Below are positions 45,695 to 55,452 of a DNA stretch of 64,000 nucleotides, piece after piece. This DNA is from Waddlia chondrophila WSU 86-1044 (lineage in GTDB: Bacteria > Chlamydiota > Chlamydiia > Chlamydiales > Waddliaceae): the NCBI RefSeq assembly GCF_000092785.1, contig NC_014225.1:310001-374000 (forward strand). The letters are read 5' to 3'. The translations under genes were made by a program, and so were the position numbers. The stretch's first letter is position 1; every line of letters begins with the position of its first letter. The notes under the pieces are model-generated. The model saw only the letters and a list, made by a program, of their open reading frames with translations. It had not been told where the DNA came from and made no database searches.

Positions 45695-46173
45695 CTTTCA
45701 GTTGTTGTGATGATAGATAGCGCTTGAACGCCGTCTCCGCAGCCGAAGTCAGTCAGCCCCTCGCCGGAAATTGCAGTGATCCCTACCTGAGAAATGCTAA
45801 GTCCCATGATTCTGGCGATGTTTTCTCTCATTTCGAGGATTTTTTCTTCAAATCGGGGCTTTTTTGCCTCAATGGAAATGGCAACATGGGTAATTTTTTG
45901 CTGCCCCAACGTTTTCAAAGCTTCTTTTAGATAGACTTCGCTGTCGGTGATCCCGTCTTTCAAGCAAAGATCTTCCGCAATACCGCCAAGAATTTTTTCT
46001 CCGGTCAGGGATGAAATAGCGTTGCAGAGGGAGTGTAAAACGACATCGCCGTCTGAGTTTGCATTGAATCCTGGGGCATCGTCAAAGATTAAGCCTCCAA
46101 TAACGCAAGGTTTGGAAGAGTCGGTTGATAAGAAGCGGTGGCTGTCTTGGCCTAGCCCCGATTTGACAGTCAT
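45691..46173 (-). CDS. ispF: 2-C-methyl-D-erythritol 2,4-cyclodiphosphate synthase
   Basis: A 160-residue IspF with the metal site SGLGQDSHRF (D-x-H), NSDGDVVLHSLCNA and EAKKPRFEE. It acts in the MEP pathway of isoprenoid synthesis, which feeds UppS. ATG 46173 has GGAG six bases ahead; ATG 46185 and the longer frame to 46221 lack one. Confidence 0.93.
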   Translation of the reverse strand: MTVKSGLGQDSHRFLSTDSSKPCVIGGLIFDDAPGFNANSDGDVVLHSLCNAISSLTGEKILGGIAEDLCLKDGITDSEVYLKEALKTLGQQKITHVAISIEAKKPRFEEKILEMRENIARIMGLSISQVGITAISGEGLTDFGCGDGVQALSIITTTES

Positions 46174-46307
46174 TGATTTCTCCATAGATGAGTTGATACA
46201 AGCAAAAGCAAATGTTGGCATATCCCGTCATTAATCTGAAGAGGTAATTGTTGAATATTTAATCTGCAGATGTTATGAATCAATCCCTTATAAGAAGGGA
46301 TGAAAGG

Positions 46308-47714
46308 ATGTTATCGGACTTCAAGGCGACAGAGGTGATGGAAGTTGTTGGCGGGAAGCCTCTTATGGGGAAAATAAAGGCTTCCGGTGCGAAGAATGCA
46401 ATGACAAAACTTCTGGTGGCTTCTCTTCTCTCTGATAAAAAATGCACGTTTTTCAACGTTCCAAATATTGGTGACGTCCAAATTACCGTTGAACTATGCC
46501 GCGAGATTGGAATGGATGTTAAATGGGACAAAGAAGCCGGTGTGATGGAGGTTCTGACAAGAACTTTACGCACCTCTTATATCCCCCAGCGTTTTTCCGG
46601 CTCCAATCGCATACCGATTCTGATGATCGGGGCGCTTCTCGGAAGGACCGATGAAGAAATTATCGTTCCGACTGTCGGTGGTTGTGTGCTTGGTCCACGG
46701 CCGGTGGATTTTCATATCAGCGCGCTTAGGCAATTGGGTGCAACGATAGAATTTCGACGGATGAAGCGTGAAGGAGCGTATTTTGCCCACGCACATGAAG
46801 GGCTTAAAGGAACAGTAATCGAGCTGCCATTCCCTTCTGTCGGAGCAACGGAGAATACTATTCTAGCCGGAGTTGCAGCCAGAGGGACGACGGAAATTCG
46901 CAATGCGGCAACCGAACCTGAAGTGGTCGATTTGATTCTGTTTTTGCAGAAATTGGGAGCAAACATCACACTTGATGTCGACCGCACGATTAGGATACAA
47001 GGAACGCGTCGTTTCTATGAGGTTGAACATACGGTAATTCCCGACCGCATTGAAGCGGCTTCATGGGGGATGGCGGCTATTGCTTCAAAAGGAAGAGTTT
47101 TTGTCGAAGGGGCCCAGCATCAACATCTTTTAACTTTTCTCAATAAAATCAGGGAGATTGGAGGCGGCTATCACGTCAGGCATGAAGGAATAGAGTTCTT
47201 TTACGACGGACCTCTTCAGGGAGGAATCCATCTTGAAACAGATGTGCACCCGGGATTTATGACCGATTGGCAGCAACCTTTTGTCGTCCTTCTTACTCAA
47301 GCGACAGGAACTTCGGTTGTTCACGAAACGGTTTATGAAAATCGTTTTGGATATACGGACACTTTAAAGGAAATGGGGGCTGAAATTACTCTCTTTAGGC
47401 AGTGCCTTGGAGGGAAAGAATGCCGCTTTTCTTCTCAAGCTTTTTCTCATAGTTTGATTGTTAAGGGGGTCTCTCCTTTGACAGGCAGGGAGATCAATAT
47501 TCCGGATCTGCGAGCCGGTTTTTCTTATGTGATGGCGGCTTTGATTCCAAAAGAAAAAAGTGTGATCAAAGGGCTCTCTTTTTTGGATAGAGGCTATGAA
47601 AACCTCGATCAAAAATTGCTTTCTTTAGGAGCGGATATTTCCAGAAAATCGCTCAAAGAGAAAAATTCCAAAGCAGCCGAAGAACAGGAATTGATCTTCT
47701 CATCATTCCGTTAA
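46308..47714 (+). CDS. murA: UDP-N-acetylglucosamine 1-carboxyvinyltransferase (MurA)
   Basis: A 468-residue EPSP-fold enzyme that starts peptidoglycan synthesis. The GAKNAM motif (Lys29, Asn30) and TENTILA are present. The active-site loop reads VGGCVLGPRPVDFH, so Cys126 is kept, whereas C. trachomatis and mycobacteria carry Asp and are fosfomycin resistant. ATG 46308 has a GAAGGGA ribosome site; the earlier ATG 46275 has none. A tail of about 30 charged residues follows the catalytic domains. Confidence 0.95.
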   Translation: MLSDFKATEVMEVVGGKPLMGKIKASGAKNAMTKLLVASLLSDKKCTFFNVPNIGDVQITVELCREIGMDVKWDKEAGVMEVLTRTLRTSYIPQRFSGSNRIPILMIGALLGRTDEEIIVPTVGGCVLGPRPVDFHISALRQLGATIEFRRMKREGAYFAHAHEGLKGTVIELPFPSVGATENTILAGVAARGTTEIRNAATEPEVVDLILFLQKLGANITLDVDRTIRIQGTRRFYEVEHTVIPDRIEAASWGMAAIASKGRVFVEGAQHQHLLTFLNKIREIGGGYHVRHEGIEFFYDGPLQGGIHLETDVHPGFMTDWQQPFVVLLTQATGTSVVHETVYENRFGYTDTLKEMGAEITLFRQCLGGKECRFSSQAFSHSLIVKGVSPLTGREINIPDLRAGFSYVMAALIPKEKSVIKGLSFLDRGYENLDQKLLSLGADISRKSLKEKNSKAAEEQELIFSSFR

Positions 47715-47790
47715 TCTGAAAATAAATCTTTACTGTTTCACCCTCAATGTGTTATAATGCCAGCTTCGATTACTCAATCTGTAGGCGGCT

Positions 47791-48774
47791 ATGTATCAAA
47801 CTTCAATTTCGAATCAGTGGCGACAAATCCAACGTCAGAACTTTACCAACTGGGAGAAACTTGCTGATTTTCTGGAATTAGACGAGTTTCATCGCCAAGA
47901 GATCATGAAAAATCCCCGATTTGTTCTCAATCTTCCGATTAGGCTGGCAAAAAAGATTGAAAAGGGGAATTTGAATGATCCCATTTTGAGGCAATTCCTT
48001 CCGATGGTTGCGGAAATGGTAGAAACGGCGGGTTTCGTCAGCGATCCTGTTGGCGACCATGCTTGCAGGAAAGCTTCCAAACTTTTACATAAATACAATG
48101 GCAGGGTTCTACTGGTTTCCACAAGCGCTTGCGCGATGCATTGCAGATATTGTTTTCGTCAAAATTTTGATTACGAAGTGGAAGATAAAACTTTTGATGA
48201 AGAGTTGGAAGTGATTTCGAAAGATGAGACGATCAAAGAGGTGATTCTAAGTGGAGGAGATCCTCTTTCCCTATCTAATCGCCATTTGGGTGCTTTGCTT
48301 GAAAAAATTTCGGCGATTCCCCACATTAACCGCCTCCGCTTTCACAGCAGGTTTCCTATTGGCATCCCGGAAAGAATCGATGATGAGTTCCTTGAGGCGG
48401 TCGATCGATTGCCGCATCAAGTCTGGTTTGTGATCCATTGCAACCATCCCAGGGAATTGGACAAAGATATTTTCGATCGTCTGAACACTTTGCGGAAATT
48501 AGGAGTCAATATTTTGAATCAGGCGGTTCTCTTAAGGGGAGTCAATGATGATGCGGATACTTTAGCTGAGCTTTGTGAAACATTATCTGATCATGGAATT
48601 TTTCCTTACTATCTTCATCAGCTGGACCGTGTTCAAGGCGCCTCCCATTTTGAAGTCAGTAAAGAAGAGGGATTGCAGTTGATCGATCAATTAACGCGCC
48701 GCTTGCCGGGATATGCTGTTCCTAAATATGTGCAAGAAATTGCTGGAGAACCTAGTAAAACCCCTTTGAATTGA
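47791..48774 (+). CDS. epmB: EF-P lysine 2,3-aminomutase-like enzyme EpmB
   Basis: A 327-residue radical SAM protein with the cluster motif CAMHCRYCFR (CxxxCxxC, near residues 112-121), GGDPLSLS and PYYLHQLDRVQGASHF. It converts lysine to beta-lysine for EF-P modification. No epmA or efp is in the window. The length fits EpmB better than catabolic KamA (over 400). Confidence 0.9.
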   Translation: MYQTSISNQWRQIQRQNFTNWEKLADFLELDEFHRQEIMKNPRFVLNLPIRLAKKIEKGNLNDPILRQFLPMVAEMVETAGFVSDPVGDHACRKASKLLHKYNGRVLLVSTSACAMHCRYCFRQNFDYEVEDKTFDEELEVISKDETIKEVILSGGDPLSLSNRHLGALLEKISAIPHINRLRFHSRFPIGIPERIDDEFLEAVDRLPHQVWFVIHCNHPRELDKDIFDRLNTLRKLGVNILNQAVLLRGVNDDADTLAELCETLSDHGIFPYYLHQLDRVQGASHFEVSKEEGLQLIDQLTRRLPGYAVPKYVQEIAGEPSKTPLN

Positions 48775-49769
48775 TGATGACGCAGCCGACTGGACATTTC
48801 CTCCCTCTTGAAGACCCTGATCCTAAGGAAAGGGGTGATTTTTCTGTCCACGAGCCTGCTATTGGGATCGAGAAGGTGTGCAAAATTGCTTTTCATGTGT
48901 TGACAGCCCTTGCAGTCCTTGCAACGGCTTCGGTCATCATCGCAACAGTCTTTACCGGCACATTGCCGCTTGCAGTCTTGATTGTTTCATCGACAGCTTT
49001 GGCAATCTTATTGACTGCACAAGCTGTCAATTTGGTTAAGCCATTTCTTCCTCAAAAGGTCCAGCATGGCATCAATGTGATCCAAGCGACCGTGGTCGAT
49101 CTCTTTGCCCTTTTGGCATTGGCTTTCATGTTTCCAATGAAGCAAAGCTGGTTTGATCCTCAAACAGGCGATCCCGGTCAGACGCCGATTTTATTAGTGC
49201 ATGGGTACCTTCATAATAGTTCAGGGTGGGTTTATCATCGGCATCACTATAAAAAAGCGGGTTTTACCAATGTATTCACAGTAGATCTTGGCCACCCTTT
49301 CCATTCGATTGAAGCGTATTCGCATGCAGTGCGGAAAAAAGTTGAAGAGATCCGGGAAAAAACAGGACGCAGCGATATTCGGTTGATCGGCCACTCGATG
49401 GGAGGGGTTGTTTCGGCGCACTACGCATTGCATCACGCAGAAGAGGATGGAGTTGAGGTGAAAGACTTAATCACGCTTGGCTCTCCTTTGATGGGAACGC
49501 GTGTGGGGCGGATTGGAGTGGGTAAATGTGCAAAGCAGATGTGTTTTGGCTCCGATTACATTTCCGACCTTAGCAATCGGTTGAAAGAAAGTACAATTCC
49601 TCATTTTCATCAGGGAAGCAAAGCTGACATCGTGATTCTGCCTCATCGTTCGTCGTTCAATGATTGCAGAGATAAAGATACTCTGGTTTACAGCGATTTA
49701 GGACATGGATCGTTCCTATTTTCCGACCGCGTCGTCCGCGCGAACATTCACAGGCTTTCGAGCGAATAG
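48774..49769 (+). CDS. lipase-like alpha/beta hydrolase with N-terminal membrane hairpin
   Basis: A 331-residue protein. Residues 30-125 hold hydrophobic spans (FHVLTALAVLATASVIIATVF, LPLAVLIVSSTALAILLTAQAV, VVDLFALLALAFMF) like the bilobed hairpins of Inc proteins. Then an alpha/beta hydrolase domain: oxyanion region LLVHGYLHNSSGW, nucleophile elbow LIGHSMGG (Ser) and DLGHGSF near the end with a possible catalytic His. It probably cleaves lipid esters at a membrane. ATG overlaps the epmB stop. Confidence 0.8.
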   Translation: MMTQPTGHFLPLEDPDPKERGDFSVHEPAIGIEKVCKIAFHVLTALAVLATASVIIATVFTGTLPLAVLIVSSTALAILLTAQAVNLVKPFLPQKVQHGINVIQATVVDLFALLALAFMFPMKQSWFDPQTGDPGQTPILLVHGYLHNSSGWVYHRHHYKKAGFTNVFTVDLGHPFHSIEAYSHAVRKKVEEIREKTGRSDIRLIGHSMGGVVSAHYALHHAEEDGVEVKDLITLGSPLMGTRVGRIGVGKCAKQMCFGSDYISDLSNRLKESTIPHFHQGSKADIVILPHRSSFNDCRDKDTLVYSDLGHGSFLFSDRVVRANIHRLSSE

Positions 49770-49805
49770 CTTGCCTGACAGCTCTCTTTTTGATAAATTG
49801 CCGGT

Positions 49806-50930
49806 ATGATTGATCTACCGGCTGTTGCAATTCTTTCTTTTCTTTTTCTTTTGGGAGCTGTCTTTTGGAAATGGGGCAGTTCGTTTCAGGTTCCTCACCT
49901 GAAATTTTCCCAATTACAGCCTCTGATTGAAGGGCCGTTAAGCCTCAAACAAAAGTATGCAAAACTGCCCCGTTATCTGTTGATTGCAGCTGGTTTTTTC
50001 TTCTCAACGGCCTTTCTTGACCCTCATTACTTTGTAGAAAAAGCGCCGGAGGTGAAGAAAGAGACGCCTCTCCAGCAAGTCAGTATTCCCAGCGAAGGGA
50101 TCGCGATCTATTTAGTGTTGGATCAGTCAGGGTCAATGTCGGAGGAAGTTAAAGTTTTCCGAAAAACAATCACTAAGATGGACCTGCTGAAAGAGGTCAC
50201 TAAAGGCTTTGTCCTTGGAAATAAACAGGAAGGTTTAACCGGGCGCCCTCAGGATATGATGGGATTGGTGACTTTTGCTCGCGGGGCGCAGGTGCTAGCT
50301 CCCTTGACGCTTGACCATCAAGCGATCATCGACCAGCTGAGCAAGCTGCAGTACACAACGGATCTTGAGCAAGACGGCACTGCGATCGGATATGCTATCT
50401 ACAAAACTGCCAATCTTATTGCTGCGACACGGCATTATGCGGAAGAATTAGAGGGAGCGGGAAAACCGGCATATACGATAAAAAACTCGATCATGATTTT
50501 AGTGACTGACGGATTGCAGGCGCCCAATCCTTTGGATCAGGGAAAAGAATTTAGAAATGTCGAGTTATTGGATGCAGCTGTTTACGCCAAAAAACTAGGA
50601 GTTAAGGTGTACATCATCAATGTAGAGCCTAGGATCGCTTCAGAAGAGTTTTCTGCACACCGTTTGCTGATGAAGAAAATCACAGAGCTGACAGGGGGGA
50701 GATTCTATATGGTCGACAACTCGCTCAATCTGTCAAGCATCTATTCTGAAATCGATCAGTTGGAAAAAAGTCCGCTTCCTTTGGAAACTCAATACATTTC
50801 ACCTCCTAAATCGATGCAGCCGCAGCTGTATCGCAGGGTTTCTTTCTACCCGTATTTGGTTGCTGCAGGAATGCTCTGTTTTCTCCTTTCGATTGTTCTT
50901 GAAACGCGCGTATTTCGGAGGGTTCCATGA
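49806..50930 (+). CDS. batA: BatA-like von Willebrand A domain membrane protein
   Basis: A 374-residue protein with membrane spans at 5-20 and about 57-72, a VWA domain from about residue 98 with a complete MIDAS (D106-x-S108-x-S110, DGTAIGYAI, LVTDG), and a C-terminal span near 350-368 (VAAGMLCFLLSIVL). It is first of five Bat genes. The Bat operon was linked to aerotolerance in Bacteroides; molecular function is not settled. The usual moxR and DUF58 genes are not upstream here. Confidence 0.87.
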   Translation: MIDLPAVAILSFLFLLGAVFWKWGSSFQVPHLKFSQLQPLIEGPLSLKQKYAKLPRYLLIAAGFFFSTAFLDPHYFVEKAPEVKKETPLQQVSIPSEGIAIYLVLDQSGSMSEEVKVFRKTITKMDLLKEVTKGFVLGNKQEGLTGRPQDMMGLVTFARGAQVLAPLTLDHQAIIDQLSKLQYTTDLEQDGTAIGYAIYKTANLIAATRHYAEELEGAGKPAYTIKNSIMILVTDGLQAPNPLDQGKEFRNVELLDAAVYAKKLGVKVYIINVEPRIASEEFSAHRLLMKKITELTGGRFYMVDNSLNLSSIYSEIDQLEKSPLPLETQYISPPKSMQPQLYRRVSFYPYLVAAGMLCFLLSIVLETRVFRRVP

Positions 50931-52054
50931 TCCCTTCCGACCTTCATTTTGCTTTTCCTGAAGGACTTTATCTTTTTCCTTTGGCTTTTTTGATCACTTT
51001 TTTGCTTTGGGGGTTGATCCGCTATCGTGCAGATCTCCTTTCGACTTTTTTCCATCACACTGTCATTGAAGAGGTCAGGGTGCCGCGGTCTCAATACACC
51101 TCTTGGGGAAGAGTTGCAGCGAGTTTTCTTCTTTGGATTTTTGCAAGCTTTGCGTTCATGCAGCCTCAGGGAAATGGACGGTATCCTTTGGAAAGTGGAG
51201 TGCAGGGAGGAGAAAAGAAAGAAGAGGAAGGAGAGGCGACTGCACAAAGGAAAGCGCATGATATCATTTTTTTAGTTGATGCTTCAGCCTCGATGGGGGT
51301 CAGAGATACTCGTACAGGGGTCAGTCGACTGGAATACGCTAAAGAGACCGTAGATGAGATTGTCAGTAGACTGCGGGGAGAAAGCGTTGCACTGTACGCA
51401 TTTACATCGGATACAACCCGTTTATCGCCTCCGACGATGGATTATTTGTTTGTTCGTTTGGTTTTGCGGGATATGGAAATTAATGAAGGGGATCTTGCGG
51501 GAACGAACCTTGTCGAAGCGTTGTCCGATATGCGGGATGCGTATTTTTCCGAACAGAGTCCCAAAATGAAAACACTTGTTCTGATTACTGACGGAGGGGA
51601 TACTGAACTGGAGGAGATGAAGGGCGAGTCGCGAAACTCTCAGATTGAGATGCTTTTGTCTTTGATTCCAGATGCTGAAAAATATCAGCTTAGAATTTTT
51701 ACGATTGGGATGGGAACGAAGAAAGGGGAAAAGATTCCGGGAGTTGAAGATAACGGGAAACCTGTTGTTTCAAGCCTCGATGAAGAGCTGCTGAAAAAAC
51801 TTAGCGACAAAGGGCGGGGAGCCTATTATTTTGCCAATCAATGGACAGTTATGGATCTAGCGGGAGATTTGATGAAGAAGATAGGGGAGGAGAAACCTCC
51901 TCTCGAAGAGTTCACTGTTGCGCGTTCTTCAGGGCTTACCAAGGGAAAAAGCGACTTGGTGTATGATTTATATTTTCAATTTCCCCTTGGCATTGCGCTC
52001 TTTATGCTGCTGTGGGTACTCTTTTTCCCCGAAACCAGAGTGCGGCAGCGATGA
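50927..52054 (+). CDS. batB: BatB-like von Willebrand A domain membrane protein
   Basis: A 375-residue paralogue of BatA: two N-terminal spans, a Lys/Glu-rich linker (95-108), a VWA domain with MIDAS D118-x-S120-x-S122, GTNLVEAL and LITDGGDTELEE, and a C-terminal span (GIALFMLLWVLFF). It starts inside the batA stop (ATGA), so the genes are coupled. It probably pairs with BatA at the inner membrane. Confidence 0.87.
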   Translation: MIPSDLHFAFPEGLYLFPLAFLITFLLWGLIRYRADLLSTFFHHTVIEEVRVPRSQYTSWGRVAASFLLWIFASFAFMQPQGNGRYPLESGVQGGEKKEEEGEATAQRKAHDIIFLVDASASMGVRDTRTGVSRLEYAKETVDEIVSRLRGESVALYAFTSDTTRLSPPTMDYLFVRLVLRDMEINEGDLAGTNLVEALSDMRDAYFSEQSPKMKTLVLITDGGDTELEEMKGESRNSQIEMLLSLIPDAEKYQLRIFTIGMGTKKGEKIPGVEDNGKPVVSSLDEELLKKLSDKGRGAYYFANQWTVMDLAGDLMKKIGEEKPPLEEFTVARSSGLTKGKSDLVYDLYFQFPLGIALFMLLWVLFFPETRVRQR

Positions 52055-53754
52055 GATGGTGCCTAGGGTTTTTCATCCTGTTGACCATGTTTCTTGGAGC
52101 TGATGAAGAGATGCAGCTAATTAGGCAAGCGGACGCTTATTTTCATGCAAAAGAGTATACGCGTGCTTTTGAGCTGTATGCTTCGCTGTTGAATGAGAAC
52201 CTGGCCTCTTGGCAGCAAGCACGGCTGCGCTACAACCTAGGCACTATCTTGATGTGGAAGGGAGAGGCGGAAAAAGCTTCCCGTCAATTTTCCGAAGTGC
52301 CGTTTTCCATTAAGAGCACTCCCTATCTTGCACGCGCTTTGCAGACCAATCTTGCCATCTTAAACTTTCGCATGGCTCGAGCTGGTTTAAGCGGGGGAAA
52401 GGCTGATCTGGAAATATATTCTCAAGCGCTTCGAGAGTTGAGAACAGCGATGGAACATGTTGATAGGGCGGAAAAGGCAGAGTGTCGGCTGCAAGAGGTT
52501 AAAGGGGGAAAGAGATGCGGGTGGAAAAGCGATTTAAAGGAGCTTAGAGAAGCCATTAAGTATTGGCTAGCCGTTGTTTTAGACGATTATGGCAATGCTA
52601 AAGTGGTTGAATCGCCCTCAAAAGAAGGGATTCCTTATTTGATTACCGGAACCAATTTAGCAGAAGCCCACTTGGATTTTTTGGAATCTGTTCCTGCTGA
52701 GAATCCATTAAGAGACGCTTATCAAAAGCTGTTTACAAGAGACATGCAAGCTTGGGGTCTCTTTTGGCAGGCTCAGGAAGAGAAAATTGAAGAGCTTGCA
52801 AGCGCTCGCAGCGCGTTTGATCAAGGAACGCGTTTGATGGAGGAAGCAAAGTATGGCAAAAGCAGGCTTGCGTTTTTAGATGCGGAGGCTAAGCTGACTG
52901 AATTGATGCAGCAGCTTTTAGGGGATGATCCTTTTACTGAATTGCTAAGAAAGGTCCTGATCGACTATCAATATGCTTTGGATCAGCTTCCCGTACAACC
53001 TGCCACACTTTATCAACTTACTGTTCGTCAGAAGCAGGTCAATGAGATAGCAGAAGGCAGCAATGCAAAAATGGAATTTCTTGGGCTTTCGAATGTACAG
53101 CTTGAAATGGCTTTGGAATCTGCGAAAAGGGGACAGGAAGCGTTGTCTCGGCTGTATTTGCAAGAAGCTAGGCAATGGATGCGAAGGTTGCTGCGTGGAG
53201 AAAATCCGTCTCCGGAAGAAATATTGGAAGCCTCTTTACAGGATCAGGAACATGCCTTGGAGTTTAACTATGCGTTGGAACGTGTTGAAAATCGTGAAGA
53301 GAAGCTTGAAGCACTCTTGAAGGGAGCTCAAAGCTTGACTTTGCAGACTGCAGCTCCCTTCCTCAAGGCTGTTTTGGAGAAGGAGATCCAGGAATGGCCG
53401 AAACGTTGTCAGTGCACCCCTTGGAATCGTGTCATCCCCTTGTTTGCCAAAGGCGAGGAGGCGGCGCTTGCAGCCGAAGCCTTGTTCAAGCAGAATCATG
53501 AGAGTCCTCAAGGGATGCGCAAGCAGGAAGAGGCGGTAGACTATTGGAAGCAAGCGCTTCGCGCATTGCGCCATCCCGAGGAAGAAAAAAAAGAAGAAGA
53601 GAAGCCGCAGCAAAAGCCCCCTCCACCTCAGGAAGAAAAGGAGGAGAAACAGCCGATTGAAGAAGTGATGCGCCAGCTGCAAAAGATGCATCGCGATGAT
53701 CGCAAGGCTGATCCTGGTTCCAGGCAAATACAAAAAGGAATACGTCCATGGTAA
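52051..53754 (+). CDS. batC: BatC-like TPR protein, periplasmic
   Basis: A 567-residue protein with a signal peptide (MRWCLGFFILLTMFLGADE) and TPR-like helices (DAYFHAKEYTRAFELYASLLN, ARLRYNLGTILMWKGEAEKASRQF) in residues 20-90, a long helical middle, and a low-complexity Pro/Glu/Lys tail (about 520-545). ATG 52051 overlaps the batB stop; an earlier ATG at 52012 lies inside batB and would spoil the signal peptide. Confidence 0.75.
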   Translation: MRWCLGFFILLTMFLGADEEMQLIRQADAYFHAKEYTRAFELYASLLNENLASWQQARLRYNLGTILMWKGEAEKASRQFSEVPFSIKSTPYLARALQTNLAILNFRMARAGLSGGKADLEIYSQALRELRTAMEHVDRAEKAECRLQEVKGGKRCGWKSDLKELREAIKYWLAVVLDDYGNAKVVESPSKEGIPYLITGTNLAEAHLDFLESVPAENPLRDAYQKLFTRDMQAWGLFWQAQEEKIEELASARSAFDQGTRLMEEAKYGKSRLAFLDAEAKLTELMQQLLGDDPFTELLRKVLIDYQYALDQLPVQPATLYQLTVRQKQVNEIAEGSNAKMEFLGLSNVQLEMALESAKRGQEALSRLYLQEARQWMRRLLRGENPSPEEILEASLQDQEHALEFNYALERVENREEKLEALLKGAQSLTLQTAAPFLKAVLEKEIQEWPKRCQCTPWNRVIPLFAKGEEAALAAEALFKQNHESPQGMRKQEEAVDYWKQALRALRHPEEEKKEEEKPQQKPPPPQEEKEEKQPIEEVMRQLQKMHRDDRKADPGSRQIQKGIRPW

Positions 53755-55442
53755 AAGCTTCGCAAGTGATCGGATTGCTGATGATGATCGTGACAACGGC
53801 TTTGGCTGCGCAGGATGTGATTGTAACTTCTGAAGTCGAGGAGAAGGGAAAGGTGGGGATGCCCTTAAAAGGGACAGTTACGATTACCCACGATCTCAAA
53901 GAGCAAGTCGATGAAAATAGTTTTATGCTGGGCGATGCACCTCTTGAAGTGGAGCATTTGAAAGAGGTGCAAGTCGCTCCCAATTCGCCTCTGACAATAT
54001 CGATCTACACATTTACTCTGATGCCTGATGAAGCTGGGCTGCACGAATTGCCGCAGGTTAAAGTGACTGTTGGAGGAAAGGACTACAGATCGTTTGCAAC
54101 GACCTACCGTGTAGAAGAGGTAAAAGCGACTCCGGTTACTCCCGGATCTTCTTCTTCCTCTTCTATCGTGTTGAGGATCGAACCGCTCATCGTGGGTGAT
54201 ACTCCCTTATATCCGGGGCAGCGCATTAAAGTTGGATACAGATATATTTTCAATTACAGCCAGGATTTGAAAAAGGAAATTGTTCCTTTGTTGGAAGCCA
54301 AGGGATTTCGCAAGGTCGGAGGAAAGACTCAGGAAACAAAGATGAGCGGCAAGTTGGTTCACTTAGATGTGTTGCAAGAGGTGGAGGCGATTGAACCCGG
54401 AGAGTATCATTTCGAGCCTGCAAAAATTCAAGGCCGAGCTTGGCGCAAAGGGCGGTTTGGGCAGAAAGATCTTGCTATCAACGACTCAGTTGCGGAAAGC
54501 GAGCCTATCTCAATTACAGTCCTTCCGTTTCCTAAACAAAACCAGCCGCCGTCGTTTAATGGGGCAATTGGGACAAAGCTCTCCTTTGATACGATTTTAC
54601 TTACAGAGGATAAATTGACAGTAGGGGATAAGATGAAATTGAAGCTTGAGTTCAAAGGTACAGGAGAGCTTGCTTCCCTTCCTATCCTTGACATTTGTTG
54701 CCAACCTGGGATGAGCGGATTTTTTCGTTTGAGCGATTTGCCGCCTGAGGAGAGCTTGCAGGGGGATGCAAAGGTGTTTATTGTCGAGATGCGTCCCCTG
54801 ACCGATCAAGCGAAAGAGATACCGGCGCTTGAGTTCTCCTACTTCAATCCAGAAAAGAAAAGCTACCAAACCGTTAAAAGCGATCCTATCCCTCTTGAGA
54901 TTGCACCGTTGAAAGAGGGGGAAAAGATCGATGAAGAGGCATCCGATCAGAAACAGGACCTGGGAAAACCGCCTGTCATCGAGGAAAAATCTGAACTTCC
55001 GGCGATCGAAATTGAAGGCGCCAAAGGGGTGGAAGAAGCGGATCTTAAAAACCTTCCTTTCGGCTCTCCCTGGGTGATCTACTTCATTCCGTTTTTTATT
55101 GCAGGCTTATTATTTCAAAAGCATTTGCGAGAGCATCTTCTCAAAAAGCAGCAGGAAGAAAAGATCGAGACTAGCAGGGATCTTTTTTATGATGCTTTGG
55201 ATGGGGGGGCGGCAGATCCGCAATTTTACCGAAAGCTTCACCGTGCATTTATTTTGCGGCTATATGAGCGAGGGCTTGTTAAAAACCTTTCGATGACAAC
55301 AGATCTGCTTCCTGATGAGGGAGTTTCAGGAGATGTTAAAGCATTTCTAACTGAAATTGAAACCAAACGTTTTTCTGGAAGGGAAGAGGAGCTTGGTTTT
55401 GAAGAAATTAACCGCGCAAAGAAACTGTTTAAAGAAATTTAG
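53748..55442 (+). CDS. batD: BatD-like membrane protein
   Basis: A 564-residue BatD: signal peptide, then tandem immunoglobulin-like domains (VGMPLKGTVTITHDL; LYPGQRIKVGYRYIFNYS; VGDKMKLKLEFKGTGELASLP), a Pro/Glu/Lys linker and one membrane span near residues 443-458 (WVIYFIPFFIAGLLF) with a cytoplasmic helical tail. BatD lies beside BatA/B at the membrane in other bacteria. It overlaps batC by 7 bases. A CC pair (DICCQP) in the last Ig-like domain is a possible disulfide. Confidence 0.85.
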   Translation: MVKASQVIGLLMMIVTTALAAQDVIVTSEVEEKGKVGMPLKGTVTITHDLKEQVDENSFMLGDAPLEVEHLKEVQVAPNSPLTISIYTFTLMPDEAGLHELPQVKVTVGGKDYRSFATTYRVEEVKATPVTPGSSSSSSIVLRIEPLIVGDTPLYPGQRIKVGYRYIFNYSQDLKKEIVPLLEAKGFRKVGGKTQETKMSGKLVHLDVLQEVEAIEPGEYHFEPAKIQGRAWRKGRFGQKDLAINDSVAESEPISITVLPFPKQNQPPSFNGAIGTKLSFDTILLTEDKLTVGDKMKLKLEFKGTGELASLPILDICCQPGMSGFFRLSDLPPEESLQGDAKVFIVEMRPLTDQAKEIPALEFSYFNPEKKSYQTVKSDPIPLEIAPLKEGEKIDEEASDQKQDLGKPPVIEEKSELPAIEIEGAKGVEEADLKNLPFGSPWVIYFIPFFIAGLLFQKHLREHLLKKQQEEKIETSRDLFYDALDGGAADPQFYRKLHRAFILRLYERGLVKNLSMTTDLLPDEGVSGDVKAFLTEIETKRFSGREEELGFEEINRAKKLFKEI

Positions 55443-55452
55443 GTAAAGTGCC

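Noticed and set aside
53236-53796. 186-codon minus-strand frame with long Leu/Phe runs
   Set aside because: It is the antisense of the Lys/Glu/Pro-rich tail of batC; composition explains it.
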